Of a DNA stretch of 64,000 nt, positions 26,191-34,639 are shown piece after piece; position 1 is the stretch's first letter, and each line of letters opens with the position of its first letter. Both the position numbers and the translations under genes were made by a program. The notes below the pieces were generated by a model. It saw only the letters and a list, made by a program, of their open reading frames with translations. It was not told where the DNA came from and ran no database searches. The stretch is from Algibacter_G agarivorans (GTDB taxonomy: Bacteria; Bacteroidota; Bacteroidia; Flavobacteriales; Flavobacteriaceae). Location: NCBI RefSeq assembly GCF_039543245.1, contig NZ_BAABJJ010000029.1, positions 136,456 to 200,455 of the forward strand, written 5' to 3'.

Positions 26191-27816
26191 ATGTTATCAG
26201 TATCTAACCTTTCAGTACAATTTGGTAAACGCGTTCTTTTTGATGAAGTAAATACCACCTTTAATAATGGTAATTGCTACGGTATAATTGGTGCCAATGG
26301 TTCTGGGAAATCTACATTTTTAAAGATTATTTCTGGACAACAAGAGCCAACATCTGGTCATGTGTCTTTAGAAACAGGTAAACGTATGTCTGTGTTGGAG
26401 CAAAATCATAATTTATATGACGAGCATACAGTTTTGGAAACGATTTTGATGGGTAACAAACCCCTATTCAAAATTAAAACTGAGATTGATGCACTTTATG
26501 CTGATTATACGGATGAGAATGCTGATAAAATAGGTGAGCTTCAAGTTAAATTTGAAGAAATGGATGGTTGGAATGCCGATAGTAATGCAGCTTCCATGTT
26601 ATCTAATTTAGGTATTAAAGAAGAGTTTCATCATACTTTGATGGCAGATTTAGATGGAAAACAAAAAGTACGTGTATTATTGGCACAGGCTTTATTTGGA
26701 AATCCTGACGTACTGATTATGGATGAGCCTACCAATGATTTAGATTATGAAACCATTTCGTGGCTAGAAAACTTTTTGGCAAATTATGATAACTGTGTTA
26801 TTGTAGTATCGCATGATAGACACTTTTTAGATGCGGTTTGTACGCATATCTCAGATATTGACTTCGGAAAAATAAATCATTATTCTGGGAACTATACGTT
26901 TTGGTATGAGTCTTCTCAATTAGCAGCAAGACAGCATGCACAACAAAACAAAAAAGCCGAAGAAAAGAAAAAAGAATTAGAAGAGTTTATACGTCGTTTT
27001 TCTGCCAATGTTGCAAAAAGTAAGCAAGCAACTAGTAGAAAGAAAATGATTGAAAAGCTTAATATTGGTGATATTAGACGAACAAGTCGTCGCTACCCGG
27101 CTATTATTTTTGAACGTGAAAGAGAAGCTGGTGATCAAATATTAAATATTGAAGGCTTAGCAGCGTCTACCGAAGGTGAAGTCTTATTTAAAAACATTGA
27201 TTTAAATCTAGCAAAAGGCGATAAAGTTGTTGTGTTTTCTAGAGATTCTAGAGCTACAACGGCTTTTTATCAAATACTGAATAACAAAGAAAAAGCTGAT
27301 GCTGGTAAGTTCATGTGGGGTGTTACAACCACACAATCCTATTTGCCTTTGGATAATAGTGAGTTTTTTGATAATGAGTTAACGTTAATAGATTGGTTGC
27401 GCCAATGGGCAACTACAGAAGAAGAGCGCGAAGAAGTAAATATCCGTGGGTTTTTAGGAAAAATGATTTTTAGTGGGGAAGAGGCTTTTAAGAAATCTTC
27501 CGTATTATCAGGGGGTGAAAAAGTAAGATGTATGCTGTCTCGTATGATGATGATGAGAGCTAACGTGTTACAATTAGACGAACCAACTAATCATTTAGAT
27601 TTAGAAAGTATTACAGCGTTTAATAACTCGCTTAAAAACTTTAAAGGCACCATATTATTTACAACGCATGACCATGAGTTTGCTCAAACTGTTGCAAATA
27701 GAGTGGTGGAGTTAACCCCAAATGGCGTTATAGACCGTTACACAACATTTGATGAATACATGCAAGACAAAAAGATTAAGGAATTGCGTGATAAAATGTA
27801 TGCGGTTACTGCGTAA
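26191..27816 (+). CDS. ABC-F family ATPase (YbiT/YkpA type) with one degenerate ATP site
   Basis: ABC-F proteins have two ATPase domains, no membrane part, and act on the ribosome. This 541-aa protein has Walker A GANGSGKST at residues 34-42 and Walker B LIMDEPTNDLD near 173-183 in the first half, and signature LSGGEK near 440 with LQLDEPTNHLDLES in the second. The first-half signature is LDGKQK, and the second-half Walker A reads FSRDSRATT near 347, with no Gly-x-Gly-Lys. Thus the site made by NBD1 Walker A and NBD2 signature is canonical and the other is degenerate, as in the YkpA/YbiT group. A charged linker (KKAEEKKKELEEF) joins the halves. The start at 26191 follows a promoter. Confidence 0.92.
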   Translation: MLSVSNLSVQFGKRVLFDEVNTTFNNGNCYGIIGANGSGKSTFLKIISGQQEPTSGHVSLETGKRMSVLEQNHNLYDEHTVLETILMGNKPLFKIKTEIDALYADYTDENADKIGELQVKFEEMDGWNADSNAASMLSNLGIKEEFHHTLMADLDGKQKVRVLLAQALFGNPDVLIMDEPTNDLDYETISWLENFLANYDNCVIVVSHDRHFLDAVCTHISDIDFGKINHYSGNYTFWYESSQLAARQHAQQNKKAEEKKKELEEFIRRFSANVAKSKQATSRKKMIEKLNIGDIRRTSRRYPAIIFEREREAGDQILNIEGLAASTEGEVLFKNIDLNLAKGDKVVVFSRDSRATTAFYQILNNKEKADAGKFMWGVTTTQSYLPLDNSEFFDNELTLIDWLRQWATTEEEREEVNIRGFLGKMIFSGEEAFKKSSVLSGGEKVRCMLSRMMMMRANVLQLDEPTNHLDLESITAFNNSLKNFKGTILFTTHDHEFAQTVANRVVELTPNGVIDRYTTFDEYMQDKKIKELRDKMYAVTA

Positions 27817-27874
27817 TTATAACGTAATTTATTTTTCTCTCCTTTGGAAAGTTACTTCAAAGAGATAGAAAGCA

Positions 27875-28105
27875 TCAAGATTGTAATTCTGAAGTAATAT
27901 TTTCAACAACTAAAACAGCTTTATCAAGTTCATCTTTATGGACAAAAATTTGTTTAAGTATTGAATTAGAAGAGCCAAAAAGAGGGGTAAGCCCTGAATC
28001 GGTTTGGTCTTTTATAACAGGAATTATGTCTTCTTTCTCTAAATCAGCAACAATACGTTGTGCAATAATAATATCACCAGTAAATACTTTAATGTAGTTT
28101 GACAT
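27875..28105 (-). CDS. DUF2007-type small protein
   Basis: A 76-aa cytoplasmic protein resembling the DUF2007 (putative signal-transducing) family: an N-terminal strand VFTGDIIIAQRIVADLEKED, then IPVIKDQTD, and a C-terminal FVHKDELDKAVLVVEN. The family has a ferredoxin-like alpha-beta fold, sometimes fused to zinc-ribbon or PII-like domains, with no assigned reaction. It converges with the ABC-F gene and is followed upstream by the PAP2 gene on the same strand after a 92-bp gap. A possible -7 element (TACCTTTA) lies just upstream. Confidence 0.75.
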   Translation of the reverse strand: MSNYIKVFTGDIIIAQRIVADLEKEDIIPVIKDQTDSGLTPLFGSSNSILKQIFVHKDELDKAVLVVENITSELQS

Positions 28106-28197
28106 AGCTATAAGTTTTAAAGAGTCCTTCTTAAAGGTACGAAAAAAATGAATACCATTAATAGGTTAAGTAGAATAGTCTATAATTCTGAAACCGC

Positions 28198-29046
28198 TCA
28201 AAAAGACCCTATTAGCCCAATTTTGTCACCTGTAAAACTTAATCTCCAACTTATGAGCTTTTCTTTTTTGTTATACTTGTAAGAATTTGAATTGAACATG
28301 AACTTATCTATGCTATCTACCACAACAATGCTTAATACAGCAGCAACTCCAACATCCGTTGGCCAATGTGCTCCAGCAAATAGTCTTGAAATTGGAGCGA
28401 CAGACCCTAAAGTGTATATACCAATTTTTGTCCAAGTATTATCAAACTGTTTAGCAATAGCATGAGCCATTGTAACCGATAATACCGTATGACCAGATGG
28501 AAAAGAGTGAAGTCCTGGTTCTCTAGACCAAAACCTAAATTCGGTACTTTTTAGACCATTTTTAGGGCGGCTTCTACCAAAAGCAGTTTTACTTAAACTT
28601 TGAATTATACCAGAGGTAAAAGAAGATGAGATAATTAAAATACTGGTTTTTCTTATTTTTTCGTTTTTAGTAAATAATCCGACTCCATACAATCCAGCAT
28701 TAGCAATAAAATAAACTTGTGGGCTTCCAAAACGTGTCCCTACTTCTTGAAATAAAATGGGAACATGTGGTTCATTTCGAATAAATAGTTCGCTGGCCTC
28801 ATCGTCAATTGTTGAAAGCGCCAAAGCACTTACTAAAACAGTGGCTAGCGTTGATAAATCCTTCTTTTTCCAATGAAAAGGTCTAGAGAAGGAATGACCA
28901 ACATTTTTGATTCCATTTTTTAAATCATATAACGCTAGCTTGCCAATAGATGAAGTATCTGCTGTTTTTTCTGTTGCTAAAAATTGTTGCGCATTTAATT
29001 TGCATGAACAAAAGATTATTAAGCTGAATACTAAGAGTTTTTTCAA
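28198..29046 (-). CDS. PAP2-family phosphatase, exported
   Basis: A 282-aa member of the PAP2/vanadium haloperoxidase superfamily, which hydrolyses lipid or other phosphate monoesters. The three motifs are complete: KTAFGRSRP, then FPSGHTV, then SRLFAGAHWPTD. The N-terminus carries a signal peptide ending SCKLNAQ, and the protein has few strongly hydrophobic helices around the motifs, so it is likely periplasmic or outer-membrane associated. Bacteroidota use such enzymes on undecaprenyl pyrophosphate or lipid A; the substrate here is not known. It starts 7 bp after the pheT stop codon and is probably cotranscribed with it. Confidence 0.88.
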   Translation of the reverse strand: MKKLLVFSLIIFCSCKLNAQQFLATEKTADTSSIGKLALYDLKNGIKNVGHSFSRPFHWKKKDLSTLATVLVSALALSTIDDEASELFIRNEPHVPILFQEVGTRFGSPQVYFIANAGLYGVGLFTKNEKIRKTSILIISSSFTSGIIQSLSKTAFGRSRPKNGLKSTEFRFWSREPGLHSFPSGHTVLSVTMAHAIAKQFDNTWTKIGIYTLGSVAPISRLFAGAHWPTDVGVAAVLSIVVVDSIDKFMFNSNSYKYNKKEKLISWRLSFTGDKIGLIGSF

Positions 29047-29053
29047 AATAAAA

Positions 29054-31480
29054 TTACCTTAGTTCAGCGCCAAGTTGCTTTTCAAAGTTTGATTGAAGCT
29101 TAGACATAATCTTGTCTATTTGCTTATCGGTAAGCGTTTTGTTTTCATCTTGTAAAGTAAAACTAACGGCATAACTCTTTTTACCTTTAGGTAAGTTTTT
29201 GCCTTGATAAACATCAAACAAATTAACATCTTTAAGTAATTGTTTTTCAGTTTGTTTGGAAATCTTATATATAGCGTCAAATGAAATATTATCGTCTAAT
29301 AATAAAGCAAAATCACGGCGAACCTCAGGATATTTTGGAATCGATTTAAACTTAATGTTATTGCGCTTTAACACATCTAAAATAGCATCCCAATTAAAAT
29401 CAGCAAAAACTACTTCTTGAGAAATATCAAAATGTTTTAATACGGGTTTCTTTATCAAACCAAAATCGACCAGTTTGTTTTTTCCTAATCCTAAAGTTAG
29501 TCCTTCTGCAAATAAATCATTGCTAATTGGTGATTCTTTGAATCTAGAAATGCCCAAACGCTCAAGAATAGAAATGATAAGTCCTTTCATTAAAAAGAAA
29601 TCACTTTTTTTACTGGGACTATGCCAATTTTCTGAATTTTGATTCCCCGTTACAAGAATGGATAAATGTTTAAACTCTTCTCTTTTATCACCAAAACCAT
29701 GGTATGTTTTTCCGAATTCAAATAGTTTTAAATCAGAGCGTTTTCTGTTAATGTTAAATGATACTGCTTCTAATCCCGAAAATAATAACGACTGTCTTAA
29801 AACAGACAAATCATTACTTAAAGGGTTAAGCATAGTTATATTATGTTCTTCTTTTAGTTGTTCGCTTAAAGCAACATAATTAGGTGTGGTGAGCGAATTT
29901 GAAAGGATTTCAAAAAAACCTTGGGCCGCTAATTGGTTACCAATTACATTTTGAATTTTATAATCTTCAAAACGAGATGTATTAGAAATAGAAGCGTTTA
30001 ATTTTTCTGTAGTTTTAATATTGTTGTACCCATAAACCCTTAATATTTCTTCAATAATATCAGCTTCACGTTGTACATCATTCCTATATGCGGGCACGGT
30101 TAAGCCTAAACCGGCTTCAGTAACATTGTTTACTTTTATATCTAAGGATGTTAAAATACGTTTAATGATTTCTTTCGGGATTTCTTCTCCAATTAATTTT
30201 TTGGCGTTTTCAAAACTTAAACGAACCTCGAAATCTTTAATTTTTTTAGGGTAGACATCAATAATATCGCTGGTTATTTCGCCGCCAGCTATCTCTTGAA
30301 TTAATAAAGCGGCTCGTTTTAAAGCATATTCAGTAATATTTGGGTCTATACCACGCTCAAATCTAAATGAGGCGTCTGTATTTAGCGCATGGCGTTTAGC
30401 CGTTTTACGAATGCTTACAGGGTTAAAATAGGCGCTTTCTAAAAATATGCTGGTTGTGTTTTCTGTAACTCCAGAATCAATACCTCCAAAAACACCGGCA
30501 ATACACATTGGTTTTTCAGCATCACAAATCATTAGGTCATCTTCATGCAATTCGCGTTCAACACCATCTAAAGTTACAAACTTGGTACCTGCTTTTAAGG
30601 TTTTAACTTCTACCTTATTGCCAGACATTTTTACAGTATCAAAGGCATGTAAAGGCTGTCCTAGTTCATGTAACACATAATTTGTGGCATCAACAATATT
30701 GTTAATAGGGCTTAATCCAATAGCTTTCAAGCGGTGCTGCAACCAAGCAGGAGATTCTTTAACTTTTAAACCAGAAATGGTAACACCGCAATAGCGCGGT
30801 GCTAAATCTTTGTTTATAACATTCACATCTATTTTTAAAGTGCGGTTATCAACATGAAACGCACTTACAGAAGGCGTAATCAATTCTAAATTAATATCCT
30901 TTTGCACCAAACCTGCTTTTAAATCGCGAGCAGTACCCAGATGGCTCATGGCATCTGCTCGGTTTGGTGTTAAACCAATTTCAAAAACTTGGTCGTTTTC
31001 AATATCAAAAATATTGGCAGCAAGTGTACCTATCTTAATTTTATCATCTAATACTAAAATACCGTCATGTGATTTTCCTAATCCTAGTTCATCTTCGGCG
31101 CAAATCATTCCGAAGCTTTCTTCACCTCTAATTTTTCCTTTTTTTATGGTCCAAGATTCACCTTCTTCGGTATATAAAGTCGTTCCAATTGTTGCAACAG
31201 GTACTTTTTGTCCAGCAGCAACATTAGGTGCTCCACATACAATTTGTAAATGAGAATCTCCTCCAACATCTACAGTGGTAACTTTAAGTTTGTCTGCATT
31301 TGGATGTTTAACACAGGTTAACACTTCGCCAACTACAATACCCTCTAATCCACCTTTTACAGATTGATAGACATCAACACCTTCAACTTCAAGTCCTAAA
31401 TCTGTGAGTAATTCGCTGGTTTGTTCTGGTGTCCAATCTGTTTTAATAAATTGTTTTAACCAATTGTATGAAATCTTCAT
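29054..31480 (-). CDS. pheT: Phenylalanine-tRNA ligase beta subunit
   Basis: Charges tRNA-Phe as an alpha2-beta2 enzyme; the beta subunit binds tRNA and edits mischarged Tyr. The 808-aa protein has the usual full length and domain order: the N-terminal segment MKISYNWLKQF, the EMAPII-like tRNA-binding domain near 40-150 (KHPNADKLKVTTVDVG, QIVCGAPNV), the B3/B4 editing domain near 210-390 (NIVDATNYVLHELGQPLHAFD), the B5 domain near 410-480, the catalytic-like core, and the C-terminal FDX-ACB anticodon-binding domain (YPEVRRDFALLLDD). A consensus promoter precedes it. The alpha subunit (pheS) is not in this window. The PAP2 gene follows after 7 bp. Confidence 0.97.
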   Translation of the reverse strand: MKISYNWLKQFIKTDWTPEQTSELLTDLGLEVEGVDVYQSVKGGLEGIVVGEVLTCVKHPNADKLKVTTVDVGGDSHLQIVCGAPNVAAGQKVPVATIGTTLYTEEGESWTIKKGKIRGEESFGMICAEDELGLGKSHDGILVLDDKIKIGTLAANIFDIENDQVFEIGLTPNRADAMSHLGTARDLKAGLVQKDINLELITPSVSAFHVDNRTLKIDVNVINKDLAPRYCGVTISGLKVKESPAWLQHRLKAIGLSPINNIVDATNYVLHELGQPLHAFDTVKMSGNKVEVKTLKAGTKFVTLDGVERELHEDDLMICDAEKPMCIAGVFGGIDSGVTENTTSIFLESAYFNPVSIRKTAKRHALNTDASFRFERGIDPNITEYALKRAALLIQEIAGGEITSDIIDVYPKKIKDFEVRLSFENAKKLIGEEIPKEIIKRILTSLDIKVNNVTEAGLGLTVPAYRNDVQREADIIEEILRVYGYNNIKTTEKLNASISNTSRFEDYKIQNVIGNQLAAQGFFEILSNSLTTPNYVALSEQLKEEHNITMLNPLSNDLSVLRQSLLFSGLEAVSFNINRKRSDLKLFEFGKTYHGFGDKREEFKHLSILVTGNQNSENWHSPSKKSDFFLMKGLIISILERLGISRFKESPISNDLFAEGLTLGLGKNKLVDFGLIKKPVLKHFDISQEVVFADFNWDAILDVLKRNNIKFKSIPKYPEVRRDFALLLDDNISFDAIYKISKQTEKQLLKDVNLFDVYQGKNLPKGKKSYAVSFTLQDENKTLTDKQIDKIMSKLQSNFEKQLGAELR

Positions 31481-31503
31481 AAATCATTATCGTATTAAGC
31501 GAG

Positions 31504-31533
31504 CAAAGATAAAATATTGCTGTCAGCATTCAA
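31504..31533 (-). promoter_or_regulatory. Promoter of pheT
   Basis: Read on the minus strand: TTG (31531-31533), exactly 19 bp, then TATCTTTG (31504-31511), a full consensus promoter. The predicted transcript starts about 17 nt before the pheT ATG at 31480. Confidence 0.8.
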
Positions 31534-31565
31534 ACAAAGCATGAAAGTTTATATGGATAAAGTAT

Positions 31566-32048
31566 TTAATAAGTATGGGGTAAATCTTCAAGCATTTCAT
31601 TGTAATCATACTGTAAATCTTCATGTAAACCAGAAATAATCTTTTTTGCCAAAAGTAATTGGCGGTTGTACATGTTGAGTAGTTGTGTGCTGCGTGTTAT
31701 GCTGGGAGAGTAGTCTTTTAGTATTTGGCAGAAATAAATGAGTAATTCGGCTTCTGTTTCTTTTTTTTGAGAATACCGAACATACTTTTTTACGTTACGA
31801 AGAATTTTACGAACACTTTTTCTTATATAAAAATAGCTGTCGCGATTTATGATTTCGAACTCATCATCCATGTAGGTCTTTACGGATTGTATATAGCCTT
31901 CTTCATGTTCCGATTCAAATAATAAATAGGTGAGGAGTTCTTTATTTTCCTTTTTAAAACGAGATAGTCTTAAGCAGAGTGCTATTAATTCTTCTTTAGA
32001 TTGATGTTGTAATTCTTTTTTAATAGTAACTACCGATACAGCTTTCAT
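31566..32048 (-). CDS. Conserved helical protein of unknown function
   Basis: A 160-aa soluble, very basic and probably all-helical protein with no signal peptide. It begins MKAVSVVTIKKELQHQSKEE and contains SRFKKENKELLTYLLFE, YFYIRKSVRKILRNVKKYV and LYFCQILKDY. It begins 12 bp after the stop of the E1 dehydrogenase gene on the same strand, so the two are very likely cotranscribed. I recognise no named family. The pattern of long amphipathic helices with repeated Lys/Arg could suggest a protein- or nucleic-acid-binding role, but nothing in the sequence settles this. Confidence 0.8.
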   Translation of the reverse strand: MKAVSVVTIKKELQHQSKEELIALCLRLSRFKKENKELLTYLLFESEHEEGYIQSVKTYMDDEFEIINRDSYFYIRKSVRKILRNVKKYVRYSQKKETEAELLIYFCQILKDYSPSITRSTQLLNMYNRQLLLAKKIISGLHEDLQYDYNEMLEDLPHTY

Positions 32049-32060
32049 ATTGAAAAGGAA

Positions 32061-34472
32061 CTATCTCAGTTTAGGAAAATCATTAGGATTCGATTCGTGC
32101 ATAACCCCATAAACTGCTTCAAAAATATCTTCGGCAGAAGGCTTCGAGAAATAATCGCCATCGTTACCGTAAGCTGGTCTGTGTGCTTTTGCTGTTAACG
32201 TTTTTGGCGAACTATCTAAATATTGAAACCCGTTTTGGGTATTTAAAATTTGATCTAAAATATATGCCGATGCACCTCCGGGAACGTCTTCATCAATAAT
32301 CATAATTCGATTTGTCTTCGCAATGCTTTTAACAATATCATGATTCAAATCAAATGGAATTAATGATTGCACATCTATAATTTCAGCATCAATACCAACG
32401 GCTAATAAATCTTTTGCGGTTTGTTCAACAATACGCAATGTAGAGCCGTACGATACCAAAGTAATATCTGAGCCTTCTTTTATAGTTTCAACAACTCCAA
32501 TAGGTGTTTTGATAGCGCTCAGGTTGTTTGGCATTTTTTCTTTTAATCGATAACCATTTAAACATTCTATAACAATAGCAGGGTCATCTCCAAGTAAAAG
32601 GGTGTTGTAGAAACCGGCAGCTTTAGTCATGTTTCTGGGCACTAGTAAATTAACGCCTTTTACCAAGTTTAAAACACCGCCCATTGGCGAACCAGAATGC
32701 CATATACCTTCAAGCCTGTGTCCACGTGTTCTAATTATTAAAGGTGCTTTTTGCCTGCCCTTAGTTCTATAATGTAAAGTTGCTAAATCGTCGCTTATTA
32801 TTTGTAATGCGTAGAGTATATAATCTAAATACTGAATTTCGGCAATGGGTCTTAATCCGCGTAACGCCATGCCAATACCTTGACCAACAATAGTAGCTTC
32901 CCGAATACCTGTATCAGCAACACGTAGTTCTCCATATTTATCTTGTAAACCTTCCAGTCCTTGATTTACATCACCAATGTTCCCAGTGTCTTCCCCAAAA
33001 ACTAAGGCTTCAGGGTAATTATTAAAAATAGCATCAAAATTATCACGAATAATAATACGACCGTCAACAAGTTCGGCATCGTCATTATAAGTAGGTTTTG
33101 TTTCTTTTATTCGAATATTTGAACCTTGCGTTTCAGAATATAAATGTGAACTAAACTTAGGCTGAATATTTTCAAACATCTTATCAATCCAATTGCTAAG
33201 TACTTTTTTTTCAGCAAATGATTCTCCAACAGTATAACGTAAAGCTTTTCTAGCATGCGAAAAAATATCTTTACGAGTAGGTTCTCCTTTGTTAGCTAAA
33301 CTCTCATGAATTTTTAATAAGAACACCCTATTAATACTTATGTTAGCAACTTGCTTAAGAATAGATAATAATTCTTGGTGTTCTTTTTTTACAGGCTTTA
33401 AAAAGGTGTTCCATGCATTTTTTCTAGCTTCTCTAACTTCTCGTTTTGCAGCACGCTCAATTTCAATTAGTGTTTCATTTGTAGCAATGCCACTTTCAAT
33501 AATCCATTTACGCATTTTTGCCTTACAATCATGACTCGTTTCCCATTCTAATCGCTCGGCGCTTTTATAACGCTCATGGGACCCTGAAGTAGAGTGACCT
33601 TGAGGTTGTGTAAGCTCTAAAACGTGAATTAAAACAGGGACATGTTCTTCTCTTGCAATCGCGGCAGCCTCTTGATAGGTTTCAATAAGGTTAGCATAAT
33701 CCCAACCTTTTACACGCAGAATTTCAAATCCTTTAAGATTCTTATCACGTTGAAATCCTTTTAAGACTTCTGAAATATTCTCTTTAGTGGTGTGGTGTTT
33801 TGCATGTACAGAAATACCATATTCATCATCCCAAACACTTACTACCATGGGTACTTGTAAAACACCAGCCGCATTTATGGTTTCAAAAAATAGACCCTCG
33901 CTAGTACTCGCATTGCCAATAGTGCCCCAAGCAACTTCATTACCTTTTTTAGAAAAGTTCGTGGTGTTTATACCATCAACTTCTCTGAAAATCTTAGAAG
34001 CCTGAGCTAAACCTAATAATCGAGGCATTTGTGAAGCAGTAGGAGAGATGTCTGCACTAGAATTATATTGTGCAGTAAGATCTTTCCAACTACCATTAGT
34101 ATTTAAACTATGGGTTACAAAATGCCCTCCCATTTGCCGACCTGCCGACATGGGTTCATGTTCCAAATTGGTATTAGCATATAGACCAGCAAAAAACTGT
34201 TCCATTGTTAGTTCTCCAATGGCCATCATAAAGGTTTGGTCACGATAATAACCCGATCTCCAATCACCTTTTAGGAATGCCTTTGCCATAGCTAATTGTG
34301 GCACTTCTTTTCCGTCACCAAAAATTCCAAACTTTGCTTTACCAGTTAATACCTCTCGACGTCCTAATAAGCTACATTCTCGACTTTCAACAGCTATTTT
34401 ATAATCAGCTATAACTTCTGTTTTAAAATCTTCGAACGATAAGTTGTTTTTCAAATTGGGTATGGTTTGCAT
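32061..34472 (-). CDS. Fused 2-oxoacid dehydrogenase E1 (alpha-beta), 2-oxoisovalerate type
   Basis: Thiamine-diphosphate enzyme that decarboxylates 2-oxoacids (most likely branched-chain) in a dehydrogenase complex. At 803 aa it joins an alpha-like half (about residues 20-400: GHFVTHSLNTNGSWKDL, GTIGNASTSEGLFFETINAA, VVSVWDDEYGISVHAKHHTT, HSTSGSHERYKSAERLEWE) to a beta-like half (about 480-800: LVFGEDTGNIGDVNQGLEGL, DTGIREATIVGQGIGMALRG, GSDITLVSYGSTLRIVEQTA, IIDEDVPGGASAYILDQ). Such fusions are standard in Bacteroidota. The usual TPP motif G-D-G...N-N appears in altered form here (GTIGN...WDDEY). E2 and E3 are not in this window. A promoter lies at 34495-34525. Confidence 0.88.
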   Translation of the reverse strand: MQTIPNLKNNLSFEDFKTEVIADYKIAVESRECSLLGRREVLTGKAKFGIFGDGKEVPQLAMAKAFLKGDWRSGYYRDQTFMMAIGELTMEQFFAGLYANTNLEHEPMSAGRQMGGHFVTHSLNTNGSWKDLTAQYNSSADISPTASQMPRLLGLAQASKIFREVDGINTTNFSKKGNEVAWGTIGNASTSEGLFFETINAAGVLQVPMVVSVWDDEYGISVHAKHHTTKENISEVLKGFQRDKNLKGFEILRVKGWDYANLIETYQEAAAIAREEHVPVLIHVLELTQPQGHSTSGSHERYKSAERLEWETSHDCKAKMRKWIIESGIATNETLIEIERAAKREVREARKNAWNTFLKPVKKEHQELLSILKQVANISINRVFLLKIHESLANKGEPTRKDIFSHARKALRYTVGESFAEKKVLSNWIDKMFENIQPKFSSHLYSETQGSNIRIKETKPTYNDDAELVDGRIIIRDNFDAIFNNYPEALVFGEDTGNIGDVNQGLEGLQDKYGELRVADTGIREATIVGQGIGMALRGLRPIAEIQYLDYILYALQIISDDLATLHYRTKGRQKAPLIIRTRGHRLEGIWHSGSPMGGVLNLVKGVNLLVPRNMTKAAGFYNTLLLGDDPAIVIECLNGYRLKEKMPNNLSAIKTPIGVVETIKEGSDITLVSYGSTLRIVEQTAKDLLAVGIDAEIIDVQSLIPFDLNHDIVKSIAKTNRIMIIDEDVPGGASAYILDQILNTQNGFQYLDSSPKTLTAKAHRPAYGNDGDYFSKPSAEDIFEAVYGVMHESNPNDFPKLR

Positions 34473-34494
34473 GGAAGAATGCTTTATATGTTTA

Positions 34495-34525
34495 CAAAAA
34501 TAGTAAAAACCAAGCTTTTTTACAA
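34495..34525 (-). promoter_or_regulatory. Promoter of the E1 dehydrogenase operon
   Basis: On the minus strand TTG (34523-34525), a 20-bp spacer and TATTTTTG (34495-34502) match the Bacteroidota consensus. The transcript would start about 16 nt before the ATG at 34472. Confidence 0.65.
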
Positions 34526-34639
34526 TTATATCAACCTGTTATTTGTTGCGATATCAATAAAAAAATAAATTTAAAACGATTTTTGTTGAATATTATTTAT
34601 TTAAATCATTGTTTAAATGATAATAGTTCAATATTTTAT

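Noticed and set aside
26191..27816. Frameshift in the second half of the ABC-F gene, explaining the missing Walker A
   Set aside because: The frame is open throughout and the signature and Walker B downstream are intact; the YkpA/YbiT group shares this loss.
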